16,475 nt of DNA, from contig JAABTR010000056.1 in NCBI GenBank assembly GCA_011389755.1, positions 1 through 16,475 of the forward strand, given 5' to 3'. The DNA is from Deltaproteobacteria bacterium (GTDB taxonomy: Bacteria; Myxococcota_A; Polyangia; JAAYKL01). The first letter of the stretch is position 1; every line of letters starts with the position of its first letter. The notes below the pieces were generated by a model, which made no database searches, was not told the DNA's origin, and saw nothing but the letters and a program-made list of their open reading frames with translations. Both the position numbers and the translations under genes were made by a program. Below are positions 1 through 7,630 of this stretch, in pieces.

Positions 1-585
1 CGTGTCCACGTCCCACGTGCCGTCGTGACCCTTTTTTCCCGGGGCCGGCGGCAAGGTGGTCTCGAGGCTCCATTTCACGGCGCCGTCCGGCGACAAGGCG
101 AACAGCTTGTCCGCGTCGCTGCCGACGTAGATCGTGCCGTCTTTGCCGATGGCCGGCGTGGTCCAGATCTTCCCACCGGCGTCGAACCGCCACTTCTCAG
201 CCCCATCGGGAGACACGGCGTAGAGGTGGTGATCGTGGGATGCGACGTAAACGGTGCCGTCGCGTCCGAGGGTGACATCCGCGTAAACCCGTCCGCGGGT
301 CCTGAAGACCCACGCCAGTCTGGCCGACCGCGGCCCCTGCACCGCCGCGGCTCCGGTGTGACGGGCGTCGCCTCTGAACACAGGCCAAGACGATCCCGCC
401 GCCCCATTTCGCGGCGAGCTGTCTTTTGTTGTCGTCCGCGCTGCCGGCTTTTGTTTGGAGGCCGAAGGCTCGTCGATTTCGCCGGTCTCAGTGGGCCGCG
501 AAGCGGGTTTCGAGCAGGAGCACGCGACCCCCATCGCCAATATAATAGCGGAGTAAATCAATAGTTTAACTGTTATCGCCCGCAA
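1..585 (-). CDS. PQQ-like beta-propeller repeat protein, probable lipoprotein or secreted (partial, C-terminus outside window)
   Basis: About 195 residues of the N-terminal part are visible; the frame stays open to the window edge, so the C-terminus is missing. The start is taken as TTG at 585-583, because it gives a clean signal peptide (MRAITVKLLIYSAIILAMGV) followed by Cys22 and Cys24, then a low-complexity linker to about residue 65. A TTG at 594-592 is an alternative, and neither has a good Shine-Dalgarno. The mature part begins WPVFRGDARHTG, a typical opening of PQQ-like (BamB/quinoprotein-type) propellers. Blade motifs follow: DGTVYVASHDHHLYAVSPDG, then DGTIYVGSDADKLFALSPDG. The lipobox (GVAC or ACSC) is poor, so lipidation is uncertain. 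The gene starts 10 bases after the TPR gene stop and probably shares its transcript. The propeller fold is secure; a ligand or partner cannot be named. Confidence 0.85.
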   Translation of the reverse strand, partial: MRAITVKLLIYSAIILAMGVACSCSKPASRPTETGEIDEPSASKQKPAARTTTKDSSPRNGAAGSSWPVFRGDARHTGAAAVQGPRSARLAWVFRTRGRVYADVTLGRDGTVYVASHDHHLYAVSPDGAEKWRFDAGGKIWTTPAIGKDGTIYVGSDADKLFALSPDGAVKWSLETTLPPAPGKKGHDGTWDVDT

Positions 586-595
586 GGAAAACAAA

Positions 596-3595
596 TCAGA
601 ATACGCGCTGCCGCCCCTGGGCGACCTCTCCGCTTTGAAGCTCGGCGATGCGATAGGCCACATCGGCGAACGTGCTGTCCCTCGACATGATCTCGTGGAA
701 ACAATCCAAGGCATCCGCTCGGGAGCCCACCGATTGATAGGTCTTGCCCAGCTCATAGAGAAGCCCCAGCCGCTGCTGATCGTCCGTGGTGCCGTTGTCG
801 ATGGCATCGCGAAAGACGCCGATGGCGTCATCGAAGCGATCGAGCCCCGCGAGACACATGCCGATCATCATCTTGGAAGGTGTGATCCGCTCGGGGTCAC
901 CAAACGCGATCTCGAACTCCTTGATGGCATCTTCGTAGAGCCCCATCTCCTTGTACGCGATACCCAAATCGTAGTGGGTCGCATAATCGGTGTCCCCCAC
1001 TTGCTTTTTGACGCCTTCTTTGAACTGAGAGAACACCTCTTTGAGCTCATCCGCCGAAGAATCATCGTCGAACGCCTCGAAGTCCATCTGCTCGGCCAAG
1101 GCTTCGGGGTCGAAAAACCGCTCCAACTCGTTTGCGGGCTCGCTTTCAGCTTCGCCCTCAGCGACCTCTTGCGTCCCTTCTTCCAGCTGGGCCATAAGAG
1201 CTGCCACCCTCGGGTGGTTCGCGTAACTTTCCAAGAGCCCTTCGAGCACGCTCTTCGCCTCTTCGAACAGCTCCTGTTCGACGAAGAACTCCGCCTCCTC
1301 GAGCGACTCTTCCAGCTCTTCCGAGTCCGTCTCCCCCTCAGGCTCTGCCGGCTCCTCAGGCTCTGCCAGCTCCTCAGGCTCTGCCAGCTCCTCAGGCTCT
1401 GCCAGCTCCTCAGGCTCTGCCAGCTCCTCAGGCTCTGCCGGCTCCTCCTCAGGCTCTTCCAACTCCTCAAGCTCTTCCAGCTCTTTTGAGCCCGTCTCCC
1501 CCACCGGCTCTTCCAGCCACTCGGGTTCTGCGGCACTTACCGCGCTGTCTTCGTTCCAGGCGAGCTCGCCCTCACCCTCGCCATCGGCGAAGTCGTCGGC
1601 AGGCCCCGGAGCTGGTGTCGAGCCGAGCTGCCCGGACGCCTCTTCGACGTCATCCGGCTCCACAAAAGCCAGGCCTGAGCTTTCCTCGTCTGAAATGAAC
1701 TCCACCTGGGAGTCCTCGACGAGCTCGAGCACCTGAACCTCGTCGTACTCATCTTCGCCCAGCTCTTCTATGAACTCGTCTTCCGAAGACACCTCGACGT
1801 TTTCGTCCTCCAAGCTGACCGCGTCGCCGAGGTTGGTCGGACTCGTCAAGGTGTCGAATTGCTCGTCCCCTTCGCCGAAACCGATATCATCATCCCCATC
1901 GAAACTCTCGATGGCGTCCGGGTCGGTCAGCGATGACACCTGGCTCGCGTCGGCGCCTCTCGTGTATTTCTCCAGACGCGTCGGTTCGCCGAACATCTCG
2001 ATCGCCGTGGGATCGTCGAAGGTGCCGGAATCGTCGTCATCGTCTTCGGACAGAACATCTTCGTCCAGCACGTAGACGTTGGTCACAGGTCCGATGGTCG
2101 AGGACTCCATCGCATCCAAGTCGGCGGTCTCTTCCAGCTCCTCGGGCATGATCCCGCCGAGCTGGCGGATCATGTCCCGAGCGCGCTCGTTGTCACCATC
2201 GATGCGCAGGACCTCGTGGAGATAGTAAATCGACCCCTCGGGCTGGTTCTCGCGAAAGACGTCCGCCAGGTCGAAGAGCTGCTCGAGAGCTTCATCGAGC
2301 CGTCCCAAATCGAGGAGAATATCCTTGAATCGCTCCCGCGCGTCGATGTGGTAAGGATCGAACTCGAAGACTTTCTGGATGTGGGCGACGGCGCGATCTT
2401 TGAGCCCGTACTTGAGCAGGACCTCTGTCTCGGACAACACCTTTTGGCATTGCTCTTCCACCTGCTGCTCGCTGAAACCTTCGAACTCATCTACCGAAGT
2501 GTCGTGTGTCACTCCGGCTGAGTTGCGGAAACCTTCTTCCACAACAGAATCGGATGTCGCCATCGGGGTGAGATCCTCCGGCTCTTGCTCAAGCGCCATC
2601 GCCGGAGAGGGCAGCTGCGAGGTGAACGCCGCCTGCTGAACCGCCGAAGACCGTCTCTCGGCCGCGGGCGGGGCAAAGGAGTGGGGCTCCGCCGGGGCGC
2701 CATCGCCCCCCAATGCCTCCAACGCCGCCCGGTCGTTGGGATCTATGCGCAGAATCTCGTGGAGCACGGCGCGGCGTTTCTCCTCGTCCCCCTCCTCTTT
2801 GAGGAGCAGCGCGATCTCCTTGTAGACCGAGATCGCCTTGTCGGGCTGGTCCAAGCCCTCGAAGGAGCGAGCGAGCAGCTCCAGAGTCGGCAGATGGCGA
2901 GGATCTTTGACGAAGCAGATCTGCAGACGAGACAGCGCTCTTTTGAATTGGCCTCGCTCGACGTAGATGCGAGCCGCCTCCCGGGCTATCTCGACATGCG
3001 AAGCATCGTGGTAGAGGAGCCGCTCGGCCACCTTGAGGTAGTCGTCAAAGCGGCCCTGGGCTCTGAGCTCCTGGCACGCTGCGGCAAAATGCACCACCGC
3101 CTCCTCGACGCGGTTTTCCTTCGAGAGATGCTCGGCTATCCGCAGACGCGTCGCGATATTGTGAGGGTCGATCTCGCCCATTTGGGTCAACACGGCGAGC
3201 ATATCCGTGGAGCGGTTCGTCCTCTGGTAGACGTCAGCCAGCTGCTCGAGCTGAATGAGCGCCTCGGAATTGAGCCCCAGGTTTATGTAGGCGTCGGCCA
3301 AAAAGCGATGGACATCGAAAAGAGTCGGATCGAGCTTGAGTATCTGCTTGTAGACCGCGACCGCCTTGAGGTGAAAACCGCTCTTCGTGTAGTGTTCGGC
3401 GACGCGCAGGTAGGTCTGGGTGGCCTCCTTGCGAGCTCCTTTACGCGTGTAAAGATCGCCGATCTTGAGCCATGTCCGAATATCGCCCGGTTCGGCCTCG
3501 AGCAGTTTCTGATACTCGGCTATCGCCTTGTCGAACTGCCCTTTGGCGGTGAATTTCTGCGCTTGCGCGACTATCTTGTTCTTATTGATGGCCAC
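596..3595 (-). CDS. Large tetratricopeptide-repeat protein with acidic disordered centre
   Basis: The product is 999 residues and starts at GTG 3595-3593; the opening MAINKNKIVAQAQKFTAKGQ is typical of myxobacterial TPR proteins. No signal peptide or TM segment is seen, so it should be cytosolic. TPR-type helical pairs fill residues 10-295 (for example GQFDKAIAEYQKLLEAEPGD) and about 375-480. Residues 480-765 are strongly acidic and probably disordered, rich in E/D/S/P, and include six tandem six-residue repeats at about 718-753. Helical TPR-like segments return at 765-805 and 870-985 (THYDLGIAYKEMGLYEDAIK). Such proteins are protein-protein scaffolds. The layout recalls long TPR proteins used in Myxococcus cell polarity and type IV pilus control (SgmX-like), but this is a resemblance, not an orthology claim. 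It lies downstream of Roadblock and SPOR genes, with a candidate promoter of its own at 3721-3750. Confidence 0.9.
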   Translation of the reverse strand: MAINKNKIVAQAQKFTAKGQFDKAIAEYQKLLEAEPGDIRTWLKIGDLYTRKGARKEATQTYLRVAEHYTKSGFHLKAVAVYKQILKLDPTLFDVHRFLADAYINLGLNSEALIQLEQLADVYQRTNRSTDMLAVLTQMGEIDPHNIATRLRIAEHLSKENRVEEAVVHFAAACQELRAQGRFDDYLKVAERLLYHDASHVEIAREAARIYVERGQFKRALSRLQICFVKDPRHLPTLELLARSFEGLDQPDKAISVYKEIALLLKEEGDEEKRRAVLHEILRIDPNDRAALEALGGDGAPAEPHSFAPPAAERRSSAVQQAAFTSQLPSPAMALEQEPEDLTPMATSDSVVEEGFRNSAGVTHDTSVDEFEGFSEQQVEEQCQKVLSETEVLLKYGLKDRAVAHIQKVFEFDPYHIDARERFKDILLDLGRLDEALEQLFDLADVFRENQPEGSIYYLHEVLRIDGDNERARDMIRQLGGIMPEELEETADLDAMESSTIGPVTNVYVLDEDVLSEDDDDDSGTFDDPTAIEMFGEPTRLEKYTRGADASQVSSLTDPDAIESFDGDDDIGFGEGDEQFDTLTSPTNLGDAVSLEDENVEVSSEDEFIEELGEDEYDEVQVLELVEDSQVEFISDEESSGLAFVEPDDVEEASGQLGSTPAPGPADDFADGEGEGELAWNEDSAVSAAEPEWLEEPVGETGSKELEELEELEEPEEEPAEPEELAEPEELAEPEELAEPEELAEPEEPAEPEGETDSEELEESLEEAEFFVEQELFEEAKSVLEGLLESYANHPRVAALMAQLEEGTQEVAEGEAESEPANELERFFDPEALAEQMDFEAFDDDSSADELKEVFSQFKEGVKKQVGDTDYATHYDLGIAYKEMGLYEDAIKEFEIAFGDPERITPSKMMIGMCLAGLDRFDDAIGVFRDAIDNGTTDDQQRLGLLYELGKTYQSVGSRADALDCFHEIMSRDSTFADVAYRIAELQSGEVAQGRQRVF
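1337..1444 (-). repeat. In-frame 18-bp tandem repeat (six copies) inside the TPR gene
   Basis: Six contiguous 18-base units (plus strand CTCAGGCTCTGCCRGCTC) run from 1337 to 1444. They differ only at one A/G position, which is G in the two outermost copies. Degenerate copies continue on the right (1448-1465). On the coding strand each unit encodes six residues of the type EELAEP. The unit length is a multiple of three, so gain or loss of copies would keep the frame. Confidence 0.95.
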
Positions 3596-3720
3596 TTCTT
3601 ATGGTCCACTCTCGCCGCAACCGGTCCCCAAATCAAGTTCCTAGCCGTCGTTCATCGACATTCGTTCCTACCACCGGAGCGACGTGCCACCGTGTGGAGT
3701 CGTTTTTTTCGATCTTGTTC

Positions 3721-3750
3721 AATCTATGAAATCAATTGAAAACCCGTCAA
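3721..3750 (-). promoter_or_regulatory. Candidate sigma-70-type promoter for the TPR gene
   Basis: On the minus strand TTGACG (3750-3745) lies 18 bases upstream of TAGATT (3726-3721). These match the consensus boxes at 5 of 6 and 4 of 6 positions. Transcription would start near 3714 and give a 5' leader of roughly 120 bases before the GTG at 3595. This is prediction by eye only. Confidence 0.45.
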
Positions 3751-3782
3751 GCCCGCTCGCCAAATCGGTCATTTTCTCGAGA

Positions 3783-3815
3783 CGCGGGGTCGGCCCACGG
3801 CCTGCCGACCCCGTG
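3783..3815. other. Strong inverted repeat (hairpin) upstream of the TPR promoter
   Basis: CGGGGTCGGC (3785-3794) pairs perfectly with GCCGACCCCG (3804-3813) around a 9-base loop. A G-T wobble and one further C-G pair extend it to 3783/3815. No T-tract follows it on either strand, so it is not a canonical intrinsic terminator. It lies between the Roadblock gene stop and the TPR promoter. It could end or process the Roadblock transcript, or be a protein-binding site. Confidence 0.6.
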
Positions 3816-3934
3816 GCGACCCGATAGGGAAATATAGCCCTTTTCGCGCGAGGCTCAACGCGAGACAAAGACCAAAGAAGTTGTCGCGAGATCTGGCTTC
3901 GTCAAAATGGGAGGCAGGCCCAGTCAGAGTAAAG

Positions 3935-4291
3935 CTACAGAAGCTCCTGGCTCAGCTGAGGACCGAGGAGGCGGAGCATGTACCGTCCCTTGCCGATGTT
4001 GCCGTCCGCATCGAGAGCCAGCACCAAAAAGTAGTCGTCGTTTATGATCCGCAACAAAGCCGCGATCTGGCCCGTGCGCACCATGACTTCTTCGGTCTGT
4101 CCCACCTCCAGCAGCGACGCAGCCTTGCGGATCTCCTTGAGAACGACGGAAAATTCCATGCCGATGGTCTCGATGTCCAAAGCCGTATCTGTTCCGTGAA
4201 AATCGACGGGAATTCCATCGAACCCCATCAGGATCACTGCCTTGGCTCCGGGAACCTTGGCGATCGTCTGCTCCAGCTTGTCGGCGAACAT
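3935..4291 (-). CDS. Roadblock/LC7 domain protein
   Basis: The product is a 118-residue single-domain protein. The start is ATG 4291-4289, because AAGGAG lies five bases upstream; an in-frame GTG at 4297-4295 overlaps that site and is less likely. The whole protein fits a Roadblock/LC7 fold. Its N-terminal helix (FADKLEQTIAKVPGAKAVIL) leads into a strand and turn GFDGIPVDF, then the long central helix (residues about 43-62), and final strands DYFLVLAL and an arginine/leucine helix. Bacterial members form dimers and often act with Ras-like GTPases, as MglB acts on MglA in Myxococcus. No GTPase gene lies in this window. The gene sits 75 bases downstream of the SPOR gene on the same strand and precedes the TPR gene, so a scaffold or polarity role is a reasonable inference only. 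Confidence 0.88.
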   Translation of the reverse strand: MFADKLEQTIAKVPGAKAVILMGFDGIPVDFHGTDTALDIETIGMEFSVVLKEIRKAASLLEVGQTEEVMVRTGQIAALLRIINDDYFLVLALDADGNIGKGRYMLRLLGPQLSQELL

Positions 4292-4296
4292 GCTCA

Positions 4297-4302
4297 CTCC
4301 TT
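4297..4302 (-). promoter_or_regulatory. Shine-Dalgarno site deciding the Roadblock gene start
   Basis: AAGGAG on the minus strand ends five bases before ATG 4291-4289. It abuts or overlaps the alternative GTG at 4297, so it supports the ATG start. Confidence 0.7.
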
Positions 4303-4366
4303 GGTCTTTGGCGTCGAGCCCCTACTAGCTATCCTTTAGCCTCGCCCCGTCGTCGTCAAGTTCTCG

Positions 4367-5032
4367 TCAACCGCGCGATGACTCGTCCGCGATGCGTCTT
4401 TTAACCACAAAAGCCGGGAGCCTCTCGCGCTCTTCGAAACTCTTTTTGTACTCCTGGGCCTTCTTGTGAGAGTCGAACGGGCCGACCCGAACGCGATACC
4501 ACGTCCCTCCCCGCTCGGGCATGTCGACGCTCACCAAAAAAGCCCGATGGCCGGCGCGCTCCAGCTTATGAGCCATCTCGCTGGCCTGGACCCGATCGCG
4601 AAAAGAGCCGACTTGAAGCGAGTACACGCCCGGTTCGTCCCCGCGGACGTTCTCGGGCATCGGATCCTCGGTGTGCCGGGGCCGCAGCAATGGGGGCGTC
4701 TCTTGTCTTTCATCGTCCGAACGCGCTGACGTTTCGGTGAGCAAAGAGGCTGGCGTGGGCACCGGGTCACGAGAGACCGACAGCGACTCGTAAAAAGACA
4801 GCTGTTTTTGTGACGCCGGGCGCGGCGGCGGGGGCTCGTTGGATCGCTCGTCCAGCTCTGCAAGCGGATCCTCGGCCGGGCATCTCGCCTCCGGGCTGTG
4901 GCGGCTGCCCACCAAGACGCCCAGGGCAAAGACGAGACCGACCACGGCCACACCGGCACCGGCGATCAGCGAAACGTAACGAGAGTGAATCTCGACGGTT
5001 TCTCTCTTCGCGTATTTTCCGAGCTCCTCCAT
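4367..5032 (-). CDS. SPOR-domain membrane protein
   Basis: The product is 221 residues from ATG 5032-5030, which has GGAG nine bases upstream. An ATG at 5047-5045 would add five residues, but its AGGA is only two bases away. A short cytosolic N-terminus (MEELGKYAKRETVEIHSRYV) is followed by one TM helix at about residues 20-42. A proline- and acid-rich extracytoplasmic linker (45-133) leads to a C-terminal SPOR domain at about 135-212 (GVYSLQVGSFRDRVQASEMA, then WYRVRVGPFDSHKKAQEYKK). SPOR domains bind denuded septal peptidoglycan, and this architecture resembles FtsN/DedD-like division-site proteins. It is 75 bases upstream of the Roadblock gene on the same strand. A role at the septum or pole is likely, but the exact function is not known. 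Confidence 0.9.
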   Translation of the reverse strand: MEELGKYAKRETVEIHSRYVSLIAGAGVAVVGLVFALGVLVGSRHSPEARCPAEDPLAELDERSNEPPPPRPASQKQLSFYESLSVSRDPVPTPASLLTETSARSDDERQETPPLLRPRHTEDPMPENVRGDEPGVYSLQVGSFRDRVQASEMAHKLERAGHRAFLVSVDMPERGGTWYRVRVGPFDSHKKAQEYKKSFEERERLPAFVVKRRIADESSRG

Positions 5033-5052
5033 GGCAATTTGCTCCATTGTCC

Positions 5053-5071
5053 TACATGTAAGCCTATGTAA
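5053..5071 (-). promoter_or_regulatory. Paired TTACAT half-sites upstream of the SPOR gene
   Basis: On the minus strand TTACAT occurs at 5071-5066 and again at 5061-5056, exactly ten bases apart. The second copy overlaps the 8-base palindrome TACATGTA (5053-5060). One-helical-turn spacing just upstream of a start codon suggests a possible regulator site. No known consensus is claimed. Confidence 0.25.
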
Positions 5072-5157
5072 TCAGTCACCGCAGATATAATCAAGTTTTC
5101 GGTCGATTTTAACCCGGCAGGTCACCGAGGAGCAGTTTTTGACCACGGGCGCGGAGA

Positions 5158-6681
5158 TCACTTCCGGGCCAAGATCAGACGGAGCTCCCTGAGGCAAGGC
5201 GGAACAGGACCCTTTCGTCCTTGGAGCCGCACACTGAACCGCTCCACAAGGCGCGTCCGCCCGAGATCCACGGTCTGGTAGTATCGGCTATGGGGGTTCA
5301 CCTTCCCAGCTTGCGTCCAGACGACCTCTCCGCGGTGATCCCGAGCCTCCAGCACGAGACCATGGACGAAGACCCGGGCTCCGTCAGGGCACCCGATCGC
5401 CACCTTTAGCCCCGTGACCCGCACGGGCTTCGAGGTGGTCAAAGTGAGCTTTTCGCCGTACGCGCCATGCCAGGCCGTGTCGAAGTCTCCGTCGAGCACC
5501 CGGCTCGCACCGGGGCTGAGGCCCATGAGCCGGGAATCGGGTCCGTCCAGGTCAAAATAGCCCAGCTCCTCCCCCAGCTGCGCCGTCAAGGCGATCGCGG
5601 CGGTCACCCTGGAGGCGAAGGCTTCAGGGGAGCTGCTCCTCAAGTTGTCCGTGAGCTGAGCGCGGGCCTTTTCGAAGGTGGTGGGCCATCTCGGCGTGGC
5701 CGCGGTGGCGTGCCTTCGAGCCGAGACCGAGGCCAGCGCTTTTTGCAGCGCGGCCCCTCGCCTGCGAAAGACCTCCGGGTCCAGCTCGGGGGCCATGGAG
5801 GGATCCATCGCGTCGATCGCCGCCGCGAGTCGAGACGGATCGCGCATCGAAGGAGCGACGTCCAGGAGCCTGGCCAATATGGCATACCAGGTGTCGTACA
5901 TCCCTCCGACCACCGCTTGACGGGCGCCGCTCAGGTCCCGCAGCTCGAGCACCCGGTATACGTCGGGAAGAAGCGTGCGAACTCTCCACTCGCAAAGCGC
6001 GGCCTGGGCGGGGGATCCCGGACCTCGCTTTGCCGCGAGGCGCTCGAGCCGGGACCCGTAGCCGGGACCTCCCAGCCTGCCCAGCGCCCTGACCGCGGCG
6101 GCTGCGCCGGGTCCGGTGCTCGCCGAGAGCCTCCACAGCGCCTCGAGTCCTTTGGGGACCTTAGCCGCGGCCAGCACCCGCGCGGCAAAAATCTTGCGGA
6201 GCGCGTTGGCGCTCTCGAAATCCTCTTCGACTTGCTCTTTGACTCCAAGGTGCCCTGCCTGCAGAGCCGCCGCGGTGAGGGCCTCCCGGACGATGTCTCC
6301 GAGGGGCCTGTGCGCCGTTTTTTCTATGAGCTCTGCGCTCGCTCCTGCCTTGAGCGCCGCCAGACGACGCGCGGCGGCCACGAGCACGGCCGGCGAGTTC
6401 CCCTCTCTCAAAACGTCCCGGGCCAAAAAGGCCGGCATATTCTCGAACCAGGCGTCCACCAAGGCCGGATGAACCTCGTTTGCCGGGATCAAATCCAGAT
6501 CCCTGATGAGGATCGACCACGCCGACAAAAAGGCGTTTCCCCGCTCCTCGAGAGCCTCGGGGAGGCCCCTGAGCGGTGGCGCCCCCTGCGCCGCGTGGGC
6601 CAAAAACAGCGCGCATCCAAACAGGGCGAGCCGCGACAGCGCGAGGCCGCTTCGAGGCGAAAAACCGATAACCCGCTTCAT
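5158..6681 (-). CDS. Exported protein with HEAT-like helical body and discoidin-like C-terminal domain
   Basis: The start is ATG 6681-6679, which overlaps the stop of the PilZ gene as ATGA and begins a signal peptide (MKRVIGFSPRSGLALSRLAL, then FGCALFLAHAAQGA). The open frame runs further upstream, but there it only shadows the PilZ gene. The protein is 507 residues. After cleavage near residue 34, residues about 40-230 are alanine- and leucine-rich alpha-helical repeats suggesting HEAT/ARM-like packing (AAVRALGRLGGPGYGSRLER). Residues about 385-507 look like a beta-sandwich of the F5/8 type C (discoidin-like) kind. Its VLDGDFDTAWHGAYGEKLTL matches the family pattern of a DGD-x-TAW turn followed by strands. 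Such domains bind carbohydrate or other surface ligands. The tight coupling suggests synthesis together with the c-di-GMP receptor. No catalytic motif was recognised. Confidence 0.75.
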   Translation of the reverse strand: MKRVIGFSPRSGLALSRLALFGCALFLAHAAQGAPPLRGLPEALEERGNAFLSAWSILIRDLDLIPANEVHPALVDAWFENMPAFLARDVLREGNSPAVLVAAARRLAALKAGASAELIEKTAHRPLGDIVREALTAAALQAGHLGVKEQVEEDFESANALRKIFAARVLAAAKVPKGLEALWRLSASTGPGAAAAVRALGRLGGPGYGSRLERLAAKRGPGSPAQAALCEWRVRTLLPDVYRVLELRDLSGARQAVVGGMYDTWYAILARLLDVAPSMRDPSRLAAAIDAMDPSMAPELDPEVFRRRGAALQKALASVSARRHATAATPRWPTTFEKARAQLTDNLRSSSPEAFASRVTAAIALTAQLGEELGYFDLDGPDSRLMGLSPGASRVLDGDFDTAWHGAYGEKLTLTTSKPVRVTGLKVAIGCPDGARVFVHGLVLEARDHRGEVVWTQAGKVNPHSRYYQTVDLGRTRLVERFSVRLQGRKGPVPPCLRELRLILARK

Positions 6682-7379
6682 TCCTCGTAAAACAGCGGCT
6701 GTCGTTTGCTGGTAAATCCGTGGATGGCGTCTTTGTCGCGGTCGCTCAAGTTTATGAACTGAATCCCCATGCCCGGCATGATGTCCTCGTTGGTCTCGTT
6801 GTACTCCCGGAGCCACCTGACGATCCCATCCACGGACACCAGCCTCCCGTCGGGCAAGGTGAAGTTGATGTTGAGAGACGAACCTATGGGCTTTAAGTCG
6901 TACGTCGCGACGAAAATCCCGCCTTCGGACACGTCCTCGGTAAAACCCATGAAAAAGTTCGACTCGGATTGAAAACCGATGTCCGCCTCGATGGCGATGC
7001 GCTTGGCCAGACGCCTCTCGGCCCCCGGTACATTTGGGACCGACCTTTGCGGAAACTGTGACTGACGCTCGGCGCTCTTGGATATGGGGTACAAAATCGC
7101 CAGGGATCGGGCGATGGTCTGCGCGATCTTGTCGGGATCGAAATTCGTCGCTTTGGTTCCTTGCAGAATCTCCAGCGCCCGGCGCAGATGATTCATGGCC
7201 CTAAGAGCCGCTTGCGCGGCGGCTTCTGCGTCGCCCGTGTCTACCTGCAGCACCGCGACCGCGCCGCCCAGCGACTCGTAAAAATCCCCCCTGGCGCCCT
7301 TGGCTCCAACGGCATCGAGAGCCTCTCTGACGAGCTCTTGCGCTAACTCCATGGGGCCGTTTTCTAACGATTTTTTCAT
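6678..7379 (-). CDS. PilZ-domain protein (TIGR02266-type), probable c-di-GMP receptor
   Basis: The product is 233 residues. Residues 1-105 are mostly alpha-helical, with no recognised domain; 11-95 look like two or three packed helices. Residues about 120-225 form a PilZ domain. The c-di-GMP-binding signature is complete: R123xxxR127 in ERRLAKRIAIEADIGF, and D149xS151xxG154 in TEDVSEGGIFVATYDL. The strand GMGIQFINLSDRDKDAI closes the domain and matches the paralogous PilZ type frequent in myxobacteria (TIGR02266). No TM segment is seen, so it should be cytosolic. The stop codon overlaps the start of the exported HEAT/discoidin-like gene (ATGA), so translational coupling is likely. The N-terminal helices may contact a partner. 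Confidence 0.9.
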   Translation of the reverse strand: MKKSLENGPMELAQELVREALDAVGAKGARGDFYESLGGAVAVLQVDTGDAEAAAQAALRAMNHLRRALEILQGTKATNFDPDKIAQTIARSLAILYPISKSAERQSQFPQRSVPNVPGAERRLAKRIAIEADIGFQSESNFFMGFTEDVSEGGIFVATYDLKPIGSSLNINFTLPDGRLVSVDGIVRWLREYNETNEDIMPGMGIQFINLSDRDKDAIHGFTSKRQPLFYEE

Positions 7380-7551
7380 GTCTCAAAGCCCTCTGACAAA
7401 TGTGAGCGCCTTTAGCGCCGTCCGGCAGCCCTGCGCAGGTTCGCTTCGAGGAAACCCGCGGTTGTATCGCATCGAGCAGCGTAACGACTGCCCGAAACCC
7501 TTGCAAGAATAATGATCGGGTTTGGCGACACCGCAAATCCTCTCCACCGCT

Positions 7552-7579
7552 TTGAGCCCGGCTCGCGATGGGGTAATAT
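7552..7579 (+). promoter_or_regulatory. Candidate sigma-70-type promoter for ruvX-mltG
   Basis: TTGAGC (7552-7557) and TAATAT (7574-7579) are 16 bases apart and each match the consensus at 4 of 6 positions. Transcription would start near 7586, about 45 bases before the ruvX ATG. It lies in the 251-base divergent region between the PilZ gene and ruvX. Confidence 0.45.
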
Positions 7580-7630
7580 CTGTAAAGCTCTTTTGACGAG
7601 CCGCCTCGAAATCGGAGATTGACATCAAAC

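Larger units (their letters stand above)
3596..3934. other. Intergenic region between Roadblock and TPR genes (339 bases)
   Basis: This is the only stretch above 300 bases without a gene. No convincing ORF, tRNA or insertion sequence is seen. It is more AT-rich than its surroundings near 3700-3775. It contains a candidate minus-strand promoter (3721-3750) and a strong hairpin (3783-3815). A weak inverted pair near 3824-3838 and a short one near 3843-3863 were not considered significant. Confidence 0.6.

Noticed and set aside
635..1489. Plus-strand frame with Leu/Cys-rich repeats (LRLCQL units)
   Set aside because: It is the antisense reading of the TPR gene tandem repeat; the minus strand gives clear TPRs over the whole length.
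7430..7439. Ten-base palindrome CCTGCGCAGG in the PilZ-ruvX intergenic region
   Set aside because: A single short GC-rich palindrome is expected by chance in this DNA, and it is not placed relative to a promoter in a telling way.
7383..7628. Open frame of 81 codons on the minus strand between the PilZ gene and ruvX
   Set aside because: It spans the divergent promoter region, overlaps no conserved domain, has no clear Shine-Dalgarno, and its residues look like translated non-coding sequence.
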